Assembly (NCBI GenBank): GCA_902569105.1
Contig: CACFTE010000009.1
Location: 1 to 48,015 of the forward strand
DNA length: 48,015 bases
Origin: an uncultured Pelagibacteraceae bacterium
Lineage (GTDB): Bacteria; Pseudomonadota; Alphaproteobacteria; Pelagibacterales; Pelagibacteraceae
Reading direction: 5' to 3'
Shown: in pieces, positions 1 through 7,692 of the stretch
Layout: every line of letters begins with the position of its first letter
Position numbering within the stretch: position 1 is the first letter of the stretch
The notes under the pieces: model-generated
Told to the model about the DNA's origin: nothing
The model's input: the letters and a program-made list of their open reading frames with translations, nothing else
Database searches by the model: none
Position numbers and translations under genes: made by a program

Positions 1-2013
1 AAATAGCTTCTGTATGAATTTGTATGAAGCTAACATACCTTGTTCTGACCATTGGACATCCTTTTCAGGAGGACTGTCTGATAATATAAATAATCTAACA
101 GCATCAGCACCAAAACGCTCAATCATTTTCTCTGGATCTATGGTATTTTTTTTTGATTTAGACATAGACTCTGAGGGTCCAACTTTTATTTTAAATTTTT
201 TATTTGATTTTAAATAAAAATCTCTACCGTTCTCACTCTCAACTTCGTCAGGGCTGTACCATTTATTATTTTCATCTTTAAAAGTTTCATGACATACCAT
301 TCCCTGAGTAAAAAGTCCCTCGAATGGTTCTTTTAAATTAAATTTTTTATTTTCATATCCTATAGCTCTCATAAAAAATCTTGAATAAAGAAGGTGAAGT
401 ATTGCGTGTTCAACGCCACCTATATATTGGTCTACTGGCATCCAATAGTCTATATCATTATAATTAAATCCATATTCACTATTATCAGGAGAACAAAATC
501 TTAAAAAATACCAAGAAGAGTCTACGAAAGTATCGAGTGTGTCTGTCTCCCTAGTATAATGTTTTCCGTCTATCTTTAAATTTAGCCAGTCTTCGGAATG
601 AGCTAAAGGGTTTCCTTTTACATTTAAATTTATTTTTTCAGGTAATTTAACTGGCAGTAAATCTTTAGGAATTGGCATGTGATTTCCTTTATCATTATAG
701 ATAATTGGTATTGGGCAACCCCAATATCTTTGACGTGAGATTCCCCAGTCCTTTAATCTAAAGTTAATTTGTTTTTTACCAATTTTTTTTGTCTCTAAAA
801 TATTTATTGTTTTTAAAATAGATTCATTTGGAACCTTAAGACCATTTAAAAAATCTGAATTAATTATTTCACCGGTACCGCTGTAAGCTTCATTTTCAAC
901 TTTAAAATTATCACTTTCATTCTCAGGTTTGACAACAGTTTTGATTTCTAGATTATATTTTTTTGCAAAATCAAAATCTCTTTGGTCATGTGCTGGGCAA
1001 CCAAAAACAGCACCAAATCCATATTCCATTAGAACAAAGTTTGCAAAATAAACAGGTACAGTTTTATTTTGATCTAATGGGTTAAAAGCTATTAAATCTG
1101 TTTTAAAACCCAATTTCTCAGCATTAGCAATGGATTCTTCGGTGGTTCCTGATTTAGAACATGCTTCTTTAAATTTTAGGAACTCTTTATTTTCTTCATA
1201 AAATTGTGATAAAGGATGATCAACAGAAAGAGCCAAAAAAGAAAAACCAAATAAAGTATCAGGACGTGTAGTAAAGCATTTTACAGACTTGATTTTTGAA
1301 TTACCTTTTATTTTAAAATCAATTTCACAACCAAAAGATTTCCCAATCCAATTTTTTTGCATAACTTTAACTTTATTTGGCCAATCAGGTAACTCTTCAA
1401 GTTCATCAAGTAGGTCCTCAGAAAATTTTGATATATTAAAAAACCATTGACTAAGTTTTTTTCTTTCAACTATAGCACCAGATCTCCATCCTTTTCCATC
1501 AATAACTTGTTCATTTGCTAAAACAGTTTCATCAACAGGATCCCAATTAACATAATTCTCTTTTTTATAAACCAATCCTTTTTCAAATAATTCTATGAAA
1601 AATGTTTGCTGATGTTTGTAATATTCTTCTGAGCAAGTAGATATCTCTCTGTCCCAGTCTATAGAAAGACCAAGTTGTTTCAGTTGTGATTTCATTGTTA
1701 ATATATTATTTTCCGTCCAAGTTTTTGGACTTTGATTATTTTGTCTCGCTGCATTCTCGGCTGGCATACCAAATGAATCCCAACCCATTGGGTGGAGAAC
1801 ATTAAAGCCTTTTAATATTTTATATCTTGAGAGAACATCGCCTATTGTATAGTTTCTTACATGTCCCATATGTATTTTGCCAGACGGGTAAGGAAACATT
1901 TCTAGGCAATAAAATTTTTTTTTGGATTTATCAATTTTGGATTTAAATGTTTTATCTTCGTCCCAAAACTTTTGCCACTTACTCTCTATTAACTTGAAAT
2001 TATATCTTTCCAC
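1..2013 (-). CDS. leuS: Leucyl-tRNA synthetase (N-terminal 671 residues; cut by window edge)
   Basis: Class I aminoacyl-tRNA synthetase that charges tRNA-Leu in the cytoplasm. Translating the minus strand from 2013 gives 671 open codons that run off the left edge, so the C-terminal anticodon-binding part is missing from the window, not from the gene. The HIGH signature reads HMGH at residues 48-51, within [15 protein letters not shown]. The KMSKS signature near residues 616-620 reads SMSKS, so its first lysine is replaced by serine while the later lysine is kept. The central part has the editing-domain motif TTRPDTLFG. The start is GTG, since no ATG lies nearby and the sequence begins MERYNF as in relatives. 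It lies 6 bases after the DUF3576 gene stop and is probably cotranscribed with it, an order common in alphaproteobacteria. Confidence 0.97.
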   Translation of the reverse strand, partial: MERYNFKLIESKWQKFWDEDKTFKSKIDKSKKKFYCLEMFPYPSGKIHMGHVRNYTIGDVLSRYKILKGFNVLHPMGWDSFGMPAENAARQNNQSPKTWTENNILTMKSQLKQLGLSIDWDREISTCSEEYYKHQQTFFIELFEKGLVYKKENYVNWDPVDETVLANEQVIDGKGWRSGAIVERKKLSQWFFNISKFSEDLLDELEELPDWPNKVKVMQKNWIGKSFGCEIDFKIKGNSKIKSVKCFTTRPDTLFGFSFLALSVDHPLSQFYEENKEFLKFKEACSKSGTTEESIANAEKLGFKTDLIAFNPLDQNKTVPVYFANFVLMEYGFGAVFGCPAHDQRDFDFAKKYNLEIKTVVKPENESDNFKVENEAYSGTGEIINSDFLNGLKVPNESILKTINILETKKIGKKQINFRLKDWGISRQRYWGCPIPIIYNDKGNHMPIPKDLLPVKLPEKINLNVKGNPLAHSEDWLNLKIDGKHYTRETDTLDTFVDSSWYFLRFCSPDNSEYGFNYNDIDYWMPVDQYIGGVEHAILHLLYSRFFMRAIGYENKKFNLKEPFEGLFTQGMVCHETFKDENNKWYSPDEVESENGRDFYLKSNKKFKIKVGPSESMSKSKKNTIDPEKMIERFGADAVRLFILSDSPPEKDVQWSEQGMLASYKFIQKLF

Positions 2014-2019
2014 AAGAAA

Positions 2020-2622
2020 TTAGTCAGTTTTTTTCTCTGATCTTTCTCTATCAGCGCCTGCAATTGCTGAACCTTTATATTTTCTTTTCTTTTTATTTTT
2101 TTCAAAATCAGTTTTCTCATAAATAGCTGCTTTTCTTAAAATGTTTGTTTCTAGAGAAGCAATTAGATCTCCGTCATCATTTGTAACCACACAGTTTCCA
2201 TTCACATCACATTTTTTTAGAAAAATATTTATATCCAAAGCATCTGATCTAACTTCGTTTGATAAAAATCTTATTGATATTTTAATTGACTCTTTATCCG
2301 AACTATTTTCGCTATACCAATCAGAAACAATAATGCCCCCACTGTAGTTGGCAGTTGTCAATGGCATAAAATCTAATATATCTAAAGAAGCTCTCCACAA
2401 CGGATTTGAGCTTGCAAATTCATAAGTAGTAGCACCACTTCCTCCAAAATTTTCAAATTTAAAACCTCTTCCTTCTTCAATGTTTTTTTTTACTCTTTTA
2501 GAGGGTTCAGGTGGAAATTCTTTCGCGTCGACAGGTTTATACTTGAAAGGTCCACACGCCGTCAGGTAGAAAAAACTGAAAAATATTACTATTAAAATAT
2601 AAATTTTTTTAAATTTTATCAT
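2020..2622 (-). CDS. DUF3576-type outer-membrane lipoprotein
   Basis: A 200-residue protein with a lysine-containing N-terminus, a hydrophobic segment and a lipobox (LTAC, cysteine near residue 23), so it should be acylated and anchored in the outer or inner membrane. The body resembles the DUF3576 family, which in alphaproteobacteria commonly sits directly upstream of leuS, as here. Conserved-looking segments include the glycine/alanine-rich stretch near residues 60-75 and a C-terminal EKTDF region followed by a basic tail. The family's biochemical role is unknown to me. It is first in a minus-strand unit with leuS and diverges from the porin gene. Confidence 0.8.
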   Translation of the reverse strand: MIKFKKIYILIVIFFSFFYLTACGPFKYKPVDAKEFPPEPSKRVKKNIEEGRGFKFENFGGSGATTYEFASSNPLWRASLDILDFMPLTTANYSGGIIVSDWYSENSSDKESIKISIRFLSNEVRSDALDINIFLKKCDVNGNCVVTNDDGDLIASLETNILRKAAIYEKTDFEKNKKKRKYKGSAIAGADRERSEKKTD

Positions 2623-2725
2623 TATTTAAGACGTTTATATTAACTAGATTTAGGACTGAATATATAATTTAACGTCCTAGTTCTAGCAATTTTTCCCGAA
2701 AAATAAGGTCAAATAATGATGTATT

Positions 2726-2754
2726 TTTACAACATATTTAAGAAATAATACAAT
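2726..2754 (+). promoter_or_regulatory. Candidate sigma-70-type promoter of the porin gene
   Basis: A -35-like TTTACA (2726-2731) and a -10-like TACAAT (2749-2754) are separated by 17 bases. Transcription would start near 2761 and give a leader of about 80 bases before the porin start at 2840. Each hexamer differs from consensus at one position. In AT-rich DNA chance matches are common, so the exact 17-base spacing and the position upstream of a gene that looks highly expressed carry most of the weight. Confidence 0.5.
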
Positions 2755-2784
2755 TTGTATAGATTTTAAGTGTTATTTTTCATG

Positions 2785-2826
2785 AATAAACAATAAAAAT
2801 ACGGTGTTTATTATTAATATTAATAA
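2785..2826 (+). promoter_or_regulatory. Structured leader of the porin mRNA: hairpin plus perfect palindrome
   Basis: AATAAACA (2785-2792) is perfectly complementary to TGTTTATT (2805-2812), with a 12-base loop. A 16-base perfect palindrome, TTATTAATATTAATAA (2811-2826), follows and ends one base before the ribosome binding site AAAGGAG (2828-2834). Both elements lie in the predicted 5' untranslated region. They could stabilise the message, control translation or form a DNA operator; the sequence does not decide which. Confidence 0.45.
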
Positions 2827-2839
2827 CAAAGGAGAAAAC

Positions 2840-3745
2840 ATGAATAAATGGACAAAAGCTGGTTTGACAGCTCTATCTGCTTCTCTAGTTTCAGTATCTG
2901 CTAATGCAGGTTCTCTAGATGTAGCTGGTACAGCTTCGATCACGTTCCACTCTGATCAGGCAGCTGGTCATGGTAATCCATACTCTCACAACGAGTCAAT
3001 TACATTTACTGGTAGTGGTGATTTGGATAATGGAATGACAATAGACTACAGCCACACTTACATGAATGGTTCAGCTTCAACTGCTTCTAGCTTAAAGTTA
3101 GGAATGGGAGACGGTGGAACACTTTCATACGGAGTATCTCAAAGTGGTGGTGTTAGATCTTACGACTCAGTAATTCCAACAGCAAAAGAAGAAGCTTGGG
3201 ATGATTTAGCTGGAGAAGCTAACGTTGTTTCAGGTCAATCTGGAGATGACTCATTTGTATATTCTGGATCTTTCGGTGGTGTTGATTTTTCAGCACAATA
3301 CACTAAGAATGGTTCTGGTAACGCAAGTGACTCTTCTGTAGGAGCTAGCTACACTATTGGTGACACTGGTTTAACAATCGGTTACGCTACTGGTGAAGAT
3401 GGATCAAATACTGACGAAGATGTAACTTACGCTAAATTCGTACTTGGTGGAGCAACAATCGGTTATTCTAAAATGGATGTATCGGTTTCTTCATCAACAA
3501 ATGACAGAGAAGTAGTACAATATGGTGCTTCTTTTGCTGTTAACGAAAACTTATCAGTATCTTACGGTAAAGCAGTAGTTGACTTTGATAACAGTGCAAC
3601 TGACCAAGAATCATCAGGTGCATCTATCTCATACACTATGGGATCTATCACTGCAGCTGCAGCGAGCAACAAAGAAACTGGTACAGGTGGTACTTCTGGA
3701 TCTGAAGACAAAATGACAGAAGTTACTGTATCGTTTGCATTCTAA
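2840..3745 (+). CDS. Outer-membrane beta-barrel porin
   Basis: A 301-residue general porin-like protein. The ATG at 2840 is chosen because AAAGGAG lies just upstream and translation then begins with a standard signal peptide (MNKWTKAGLTALSASLVSVSANA), cleaved before GSLDV. An in-frame upstream GTG at 2804 would add 12 residues and spoil the signal peptide. The mature part alternates hydrophobic and polar residues, is rich in Gly, Ser and Thr, and ends in phenylalanine (VSFAF), as BAM-assembled barrels do. Its codons look less AT-rich than those of its neighbours, and it has its own promoter, strong Shine-Dalgarno site and terminator, all fitting high expression. It probably forms a diffusion channel; substrate preference cannot be read. 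Confidence 0.88.
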   Translation: MNKWTKAGLTALSASLVSVSANAGSLDVAGTASITFHSDQAAGHGNPYSHNESITFTGSGDLDNGMTIDYSHTYMNGSASTASSLKLGMGDGGTLSYGVSQSGGVRSYDSVIPTAKEEAWDDLAGEANVVSGQSGDDSFVYSGSFGGVDFSAQYTKNGSGNASDSSVGASYTIGDTGLTIGYATGEDGSNTDEDVTYAKFVLGGATIGYSKMDVSVSSSTNDREVVQYGASFAVNENLSVSYGKAVVDFDNSATDQESSGASISYTMGSITAAAASNKETGTGGTSGSEDKMTEVTVSFAF

Positions 3746-3773
3746 TTTAGTTAGTTTGTAATTTAAAAGATAT

Positions 3774-3809
3774 AAAACCCCCGCAATTTTATTGTGGGGG
3801 TTTTTTTTT
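3774..3809 (+). terminator. Rho-independent terminator after the porin gene
   Basis: CCCCCGCAA (3778-3786) pairs with TTGTGGGGG (3792-3800) through nine pairs, one of them G-U, around a TTTTA loop, followed by nine T residues (3801-3809). Four A residues precede the stem, so a shorter U-tract also follows it on the opposite strand and the element may act in both directions. The stop codon of the convergent ThiE-like gene lies in the loop (3789-3791), so its last codons form one arm of the hairpin. Confidence 0.9.
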
Positions 3810-4331
3810 GAAATAACTAATACCAGCAAAGTTTTCTAATCCTAAAATTTTTAAAAGTTTGACGTTTTTGTCACTTATACCACCCAAACCAACAATTTTG
3901 TTTCTTGTAAAATTTTTTAAGGTTTTAAATCTATATAAACCTAAATAGTTTTTATTTTTTTTAAAAATAGAAGAAATAAAAATTATTTTAACACCTTGTA
4001 ATTCCTTATGCCTTATCTCTTGTATATTGTGCGCCGATCCAAGAACATCAAATTTTCTTTTTAAAAAAATACCCCTAGTAAAAGTGAATTTATTAAATGC
4101 AGGTATATATACACCATCACAATTGAGTTTTATTGCTAATTTAAGATTATTTGATAAATAGAATTTAATTTTTTTTTTCTTGCATATTTCCCTAAACTTT
4201 AAAATGTCGCTAGTGTTTAGCTCTGACGTATAATTTCTATAAATTATCGAAGTTCTTTTATCTAAATTTTCTATATTTTTTATGTCAAATTTATCTATAA
4301 AATAGTATTTATTTAAAAAAATTTTATGCAT
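3789..4331 (-). CDS. ThiE/TenI-like thiamine phosphate synthase family protein
   Basis: A 180-residue protein with the TIM-barrel pattern of ThiE/TenI: a YRNY segment where ThiE has its QxRxK region, LKLAIKLNCDGVYIP matching the DGVHLG region, LGSAHNIQEI, and GLGGISDKN near the C-terminus. ThiE joins HMP-pyrophosphate to the thiazole phosphate in thiamine synthesis. Some usual metal- and phosphate-binding positions look altered: the family's ND before the LA segment is NN here, and GVHLGQxD is not intact. Activity as a synthase is therefore uncertain and a TenI-like role is possible. It ends inside the porin terminator. Its start codon lies in a palindrome that also gives the yggS start on the other strand. 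Confidence 0.65.
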   Translation of the reverse strand: MHKIFLNKYYFIDKFDIKNIENLDKRTSIIYRNYTSELNTSDILKFREICKKKKIKFYLSNNLKLAIKLNCDGVYIPAFNKFTFTRGIFLKRKFDVLGSAHNIQEIRHKELQGVKIIFISSIFKKNKNYLGLYRFKTLKNFTRNKIVGLGGISDKNVKLLKILGLENFAGISYFKKKPPQ

Positions 4332-4985
4332 GAATTACAATCTAAATTGACTGAAATTAATAAAGATATTGATCAAAGAATTAAAGAACTAAATTTTAAT
4401 AATTATAAACCAAGGGTTATTGCAGTTTCGAAAACCTTTCCATTAGACAAAATTAAACCTTTAATAGAAATTGGTCACAAAGATTTTGGAGAAAATAGAG
4501 TTCAGGAAGCAATTGAGAAATGGTCTTCAATAAAAAATGATAGTATTAAGTTACATCTTATTGGCAAACTTCAAACAAATAAGGTTAAATTCGCCGTAAA
4601 ATTATTCGATTTTATTCATTCTGTAGATAATGAAAAACTTGCAGCAAAAATATCTGAAGAGCAAAAGAAAGTTGATAGAAATATTAAAATTTTTATTCAA
4701 GTAAATCTTGGTGATGAAAATCAAAAGTCAGGTGTTAATCCTAAATTAATAGATAGCCTTTATAAATATTGTACACAAAATTTAGATTTAGATGTGATTG
4801 GAACAATGTGTCTGCCACCCTTTGGTGAAGATCCAGAGCCATATTTCAGAAAGCTATGCGAAATTAACAAAAATCTTAACCTTAATGAGTTAAGCATGGG
4901 AATGTCAAATGATTATCTTACTGCACTTAAGTATCGATCAACATATTTGAGAATAGGATCAAAAATATTTGGTCAAAGAGATTAG
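4326..4985 (+). CDS. yggS: YggS-type PLP homeostasis protein
   Basis: A 219-residue member of the YggS/PLPBP (COG0325) family, a cytosolic pyridoxal-phosphate carrier with a single alanine-racemase-like barrel. The PLP lysine lies in AVSKTFP near the N-terminus. Other family blocks are FGENRVQE, LHLIGKLQTNK, HSVDN, VNLGDENQKSGV, GTMCLPP and LSMGMSNDY, and the end RIGSKIFGQRD fits a complete protein. The start shares ATGCAT (4326-4331) with the divergent ThiE-like gene, so there is no intergenic promoter space. The stop overlaps the stop of the convergent L,D-transpeptidase gene by three bases. Confidence 0.93.
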   Translation: MHELQSKLTEINKDIDQRIKELNFNNYKPRVIAVSKTFPLDKIKPLIEIGHKDFGENRVQEAIEKWSSIKNDSIKLHLIGKLQTNKVKFAVKLFDFIHSVDNEKLAAKISEEQKKVDRNIKIFIQVNLGDENQKSGVNPKLIDSLYKYCTQNLDLDVIGTMCLPPFGEDPEPYFRKLCEINKNLNLNELSMGMSNDYLTALKYRSTYLRIGSKIFGQRD

Positions 4986-5476
4986 GTGATTAAAATTTTA
5001 CTTTCCCTATTAATAAATTTACAAAGAATAAAAAAATCTTTTTCTTTAAGTACCACACATCCTTTTGTTGGTTTATAATTTTTTGTTAAATGTATAAAAA
5101 TTGCGCTACCTTTATTCTTTTTTGGTTTCAAATAGTTGTATTCAATTAGAATAATGTAATTATATTTAGAATCAGATCTGTATAACTTTTCGAATTTAAA
5201 ATTATTATTCTTTTTAATTTTTATCCTTTTGTTATAAAATATACTATCAGGATCATCACACCAGCCTGAATCTTTTCTTATTATTATTTTATCTAAAGAA
5301 ACCATCGGTTTTGATACTCTATCTTTCCTGTAATATATTTTTCCGATTTGATATTTTCCCTTAGGTGTACAGCCATCTCCTTCAATTTTATTAGAAGTTA
5401 TTCCACCTTTACCAACTGCACATTTAAGCTTAAATTGATCTATATAAAGATAATTTTTTTTAACTATAATGTTCAT
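4982..5476 (-). CDS. L,D-transpeptidase (YkuD-type) family protein
   Basis: A 164-residue protein with a YkuD-like catalytic signature: a histidine in AIFIHL and, after a short spacer, TKGCVVL with the nucleophilic cysteine. YkuD enzymes make 3-3 peptidoglycan crosslinks or attach proteins to peptidoglycan using a cysteine thiolate. The N-terminal half has family features such as TPKGKYQIG and SGWCDDP. No signal peptide or membrane segment is visible, which is odd for an enzyme acting in the periplasm. The start at 5476 leaves only two bases before the divergent regulator gene. Confidence 0.8.
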   Translation of the reverse strand: MNIIVKKNYLYIDQFKLKCAVGKGGITSNKIEGDGCTPKGKYQIGKIYYRKDRVSKPMVSLDKIIIRKDSGWCDDPDSIFYNKRIKIKKNNNFKFEKLYRSDSKYNYIILIEYNYLKPKKNKGSAIFIHLTKNYKPTKGCVVLKEKDFFILCKFINRESKILIT

Positions 5477-5478
5477 AT

Positions 5479-6051
5479 ATGCCTAAATTATTTTTGATTA
5501 TTGATCAAAATCAACAATTATATCAGTTAATTAAAGAAATTAATCTTGATTTACAATACGAAATTCTAAATGGTAAGGATAAAATCCAAGAGATAATTGA
5601 TGAAATTATATCAAATAGTAATGATTATTTGGTTCTAACAAATAAAACAAAACATAATTTTGATAGCAAAAGGTGCATTACAATAAATAAACCTATCAAA
5701 GCTAGTAAGCTTTTTGAAATGATTAATTTAATATTTTTAAAAAATAAATATTTAGTGACATCAAATATTTCTGTAGGTGGCTACAATTTAGATTTAAATT
5801 CAAGAACAATATCATCAGGTGATAAAAATCTGAAACTTACGGAAAGAGAACTTGACTTGATAATGTATTTATCTGATAGCAAAACTGAAAGAAGTTCTTT
5901 TGATATTAGAAAAGACGTTTGGGGACATGCTGAAAATGTTGAAACACATACTGTTGAAACACATATTTATAGATTGAGAAAAAAAATAATCGATACATTT
6001 AATGATCAAAATTTCCTTATTTACAAAAAAAATGGATATAAAATTTTATGA
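5479..6051 (+). CDS. OmpR/PhoB-type winged-helix regulator with degenerate receiver
   Basis: A 190-residue protein. The C-terminal ~100 residues form a clear OmpR-type DNA-binding domain (LKLTERELDLIMYL, VETHIYRLRKKI, YKKNGYKI). The N-terminal ~85 residues follow receiver-domain topology (LFLIIDQN for strand 1, NKPIKASKL for strand 5 with its Lys-Pro), but strand 3 reads YLVLTNK, so the phospho-accepting aspartate is absent. It therefore probably does not receive phosphate from a histidine kinase in the usual way, and no kinase gene lies nearby. Its stop overlaps the ArfA-like start as ATGA (6048-6051), implying translational coupling. Confidence 0.82.
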   Translation: MPKLFLIIDQNQQLYQLIKEINLDLQYEILNGKDKIQEIIDEIISNSNDYLVLTNKTKHNFDSKRCITINKPIKASKLFEMINLIFLKNKYLVTSNISVGGYNLDLNSRTISSGDKNLKLTERELDLIMYLSDSKTERSSFDIRKDVWGHAENVETHTVETHIYRLRKKIIDTFNDQNFLIYKKNGYKIL

Positions 6052-6161
6052 AGAAGCGCAATCCTTTTGCAAAATCACTTTTTACGAAAAAATATAAACC
6101 TAGAAAAGTTAAACCAAAAAAAGGAAAAGGAAGTTTTAAAAGAAAACCAAAATTTAATTAA
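6048..6161 (+). CDS. arfA: ArfA-like alternative ribosome-rescue factor (37 residues)
   Basis: A short ORF beginning at ATG 6048, overlapping the regulator stop by four bases, and ending with TAA at 6159-6161. The protein starts MKKRNPFAKSLF and contains KKGKGSFKRKPK. E. coli ArfA has [24 protein letters not shown], so the asparagine/aspartate-proline start, the basic linker and the KGKGS(Y/F)-R-K block line up; the short length is what I recall of alphaproteobacterial versions. ArfA enters stalled nonstop ribosomes with its basic tail in the mRNA channel and recruits RF2. The E. coli C-terminal hydrophobic degron is absent, which fits a mature-length product. Its stop overlaps that of the convergent oxygenase in TTAA. 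Confidence 0.72.
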   Translation: MKKRNPFAKSLFTKKYKPRKVKPKKGKGSFKRKPKFN

Positions 6162-6757
6162 TCAATAATATTAACATTAAAACTTACTATTATTCTATCT
6201 TTTTCGGAAGTGTTTGGTTCTACAGAATGCCATAAGTAAGAAGGAAAAATCAACAGGGTTCCTTCTTTGGGTTCTATTTTTTGAATGTTTGCAGAAAATT
6301 CAGTTTTTTTAATATCTTTTGGAAACCTATTTCTAGATATTTGATTTGGATTATTAAAAATAATATTACCACAGTTTTTTGGAGCTCTCACGTAATAGGC
6401 AGAACTTAAAAAACTATTTGGATGAATATGTGACTCATTAAAGCTATTTTTTTTATTAATAATAGACCACATCTCTGTAATCTTGACTTTCTCACCTATA
6501 TATGGCCAGCCATATTGTTTAAAAACATCAAAAATACAGTTTTCAATTTTTAAAGCAAAATTGTGAGCAGCATTACCTTTTTCAAATTTAAACGGTTTTG
6601 AGTGCCAACCGTTAACGTTTGATCTTTTTAAACCTTCATTATCTTTTTTAAATTCTTCCAGTATAAATTTTTCAAGCTCTATGTTTAAAGTTTTATAATT
6701 ATCAATTTCAAAAGAAAATATTGGTTGAGGAAAAAACTTATATGTATGTACTTTCAT
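6158..6757 (-). CDS. Putative 2OG-Fe(II) oxygenase (TIGR02466-like)
   Basis: A 199-residue protein from ATG 6757, four bases after the kinase stop. A longer frame up to 6889 would overlap the kinase by over 120 bases and adds unrelated-looking sequence, so I reject it. Family features are NESHIHPNSFLSSAYYV, where the first iron-binding histidine region lies, GTLLIFPSYLWHSVEPN with the distal histidine, and DRIIVSFNV with the arginine expected to bind 2-oxoglutarate. Such enzymes couple 2-oxoglutarate decarboxylation to substrate hydroxylation. Homologues are frequent in marine bacteria and their phages; the substrate is unknown. Confidence 0.8.
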   Translation of the reverse strand: MKVHTYKFFPQPIFSFEIDNYKTLNIELEKFILEEFKKDNEGLKRSNVNGWHSKPFKFEKGNAAHNFALKIENCIFDVFKQYGWPYIGEKVKITEMWSIINKKNSFNESHIHPNSFLSSAYYVRAPKNCGNIIFNNPNQISRNRFPKDIKKTEFSANIQKIEPKEGTLLIFPSYLWHSVEPNTSEKDRIIVSFNVNIID

Positions 6758-6761
6758 ATCT

Positions 6762-7691
6762 TTACAATCTTGCACCGATTTGCTGAATAACTCTTGAAGA
6801 CATTTCAGTACCTTTTTCGAGGCTTTGCTTAATTGATAATTTATTAACATAACCATGAAGAAACCCTGCAGCGAAGAGATCCCCCGCACCTGTAAGATCT
6901 ACAATTTTAAGGTTTTTATGAACGCCGCATTCAACGACTTCTTCACCCTGAATTGCAATTGCACCTTTTTCACCTCTAGTAATAACCATTAATTTATTTA
7001 ATTTTTTTGCAAAATTTATAACTTCTTCAAAATTATTCGCTTCAATTAGCGATGTAATTTCTTGCTCATTAGCAAAAGTTACATCCAATTCATTTTTTAC
7101 TAGTTTTAAAAAATGTGGTTTATGTCTATCTACACAAAATTGATCGGAAAGTGACATCGCAACTTTATTTGCATTACTAATCGCTTTATCAAAAGCTTTT
7201 TTAGGATCACCTTCGTCCCAAAGGTAACCCTCTAAAAATATTAATTCACTATTTTTTATTGCATCAGAATTAACATCATTTTCATTTATTTTACCTGCGG
7301 TTCCTAAAAAAGTGCACATTGTTCTTTCAGAGTCTGGAGTAACTAATATTAAGCATGTTCCAGTTGGCAACTCCTCTTTTTTTTTGGTATAAAGGTATTC
7401 TACGTTCTCTCTTTTTAAACCTTCTTCATATTTACTTCCAAATTGATCGTCAGATATTTTACCAATAAAACCAACTTGGTTTCCTAGCTGAGATATACCA
7501 ACAATAGAATTTGCAACAGATCCCCCAGAAACAGTTTTTTCGATTTTTAAATTAGTTAATAGATTTTTAAATTCATTTTCATCAAAAATTAATTTCATTG
7601 TACTTTTTGTTAATCCATTTTGAGAGATGAAACTGTCATCTACTTTACAAATAACATCAACTATTGCATTACCTATTCCTAAAATTTTCAT
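6762..7691 (-). CDS. PfkB-family carbohydrate/nucleoside kinase (adenosine kinase-like)
   Basis: A 309-residue ribokinase-fold kinase. It begins MKILGIGNAIVDV, has the N-terminal signature SGGSVANSIVGISQLG and the C-terminal signature DLTGAGDLFAAGF, which contains the catalytic Asp in the GAGD motif that forms the anion hole for phosphoryl transfer. Overall likeness is to the adenosine kinase/sugar kinase proteins of alphaproteobacteria, but the exact substrate cannot be fixed from sequence alone. It starts one base after the nth stop and is followed closely by the oxygenase gene, so it belongs to a dapB-nth-kinase-oxygenase unit. Confidence 0.88.
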   Translation of the reverse strand: MKILGIGNAIVDVICKVDDSFISQNGLTKSTMKLIFDENEFKNLLTNLKIEKTVSGGSVANSIVGISQLGNQVGFIGKISDDQFGSKYEEGLKRENVEYLYTKKKEELPTGTCLILVTPDSERTMCTFLGTAGKINENDVNSDAIKNSELIFLEGYLWDEGDPKKAFDKAISNANKVAMSLSDQFCVDRHKPHFLKLVKNELDVTFANEQEITSLIEANNFEEVINFAKKLNKLMVITRGEKGAIAIQGEEVVECGVHKNLKIVDLTGAGDLFAAGFLHGYVNKLSIKQSLEKGTEMSSRVIQQIGARL

Positions 7692-7692
7692 A

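Noticed and set aside
2804-2839. Upstream extension of the porin frame (GTG start)
   Set aside because: It would translate through the palindromic leader and the ribosome binding site and disrupt the signal peptide; the ATG at 2840 has AAAGGAG.
6758-6889. N-terminal extension of the 2OG oxygenase
   Set aside because: It lies entirely within or before the end of the kinase gene in another frame and does not resemble the oxygenase family; ATG 6757 follows the kinase stop by four bases.
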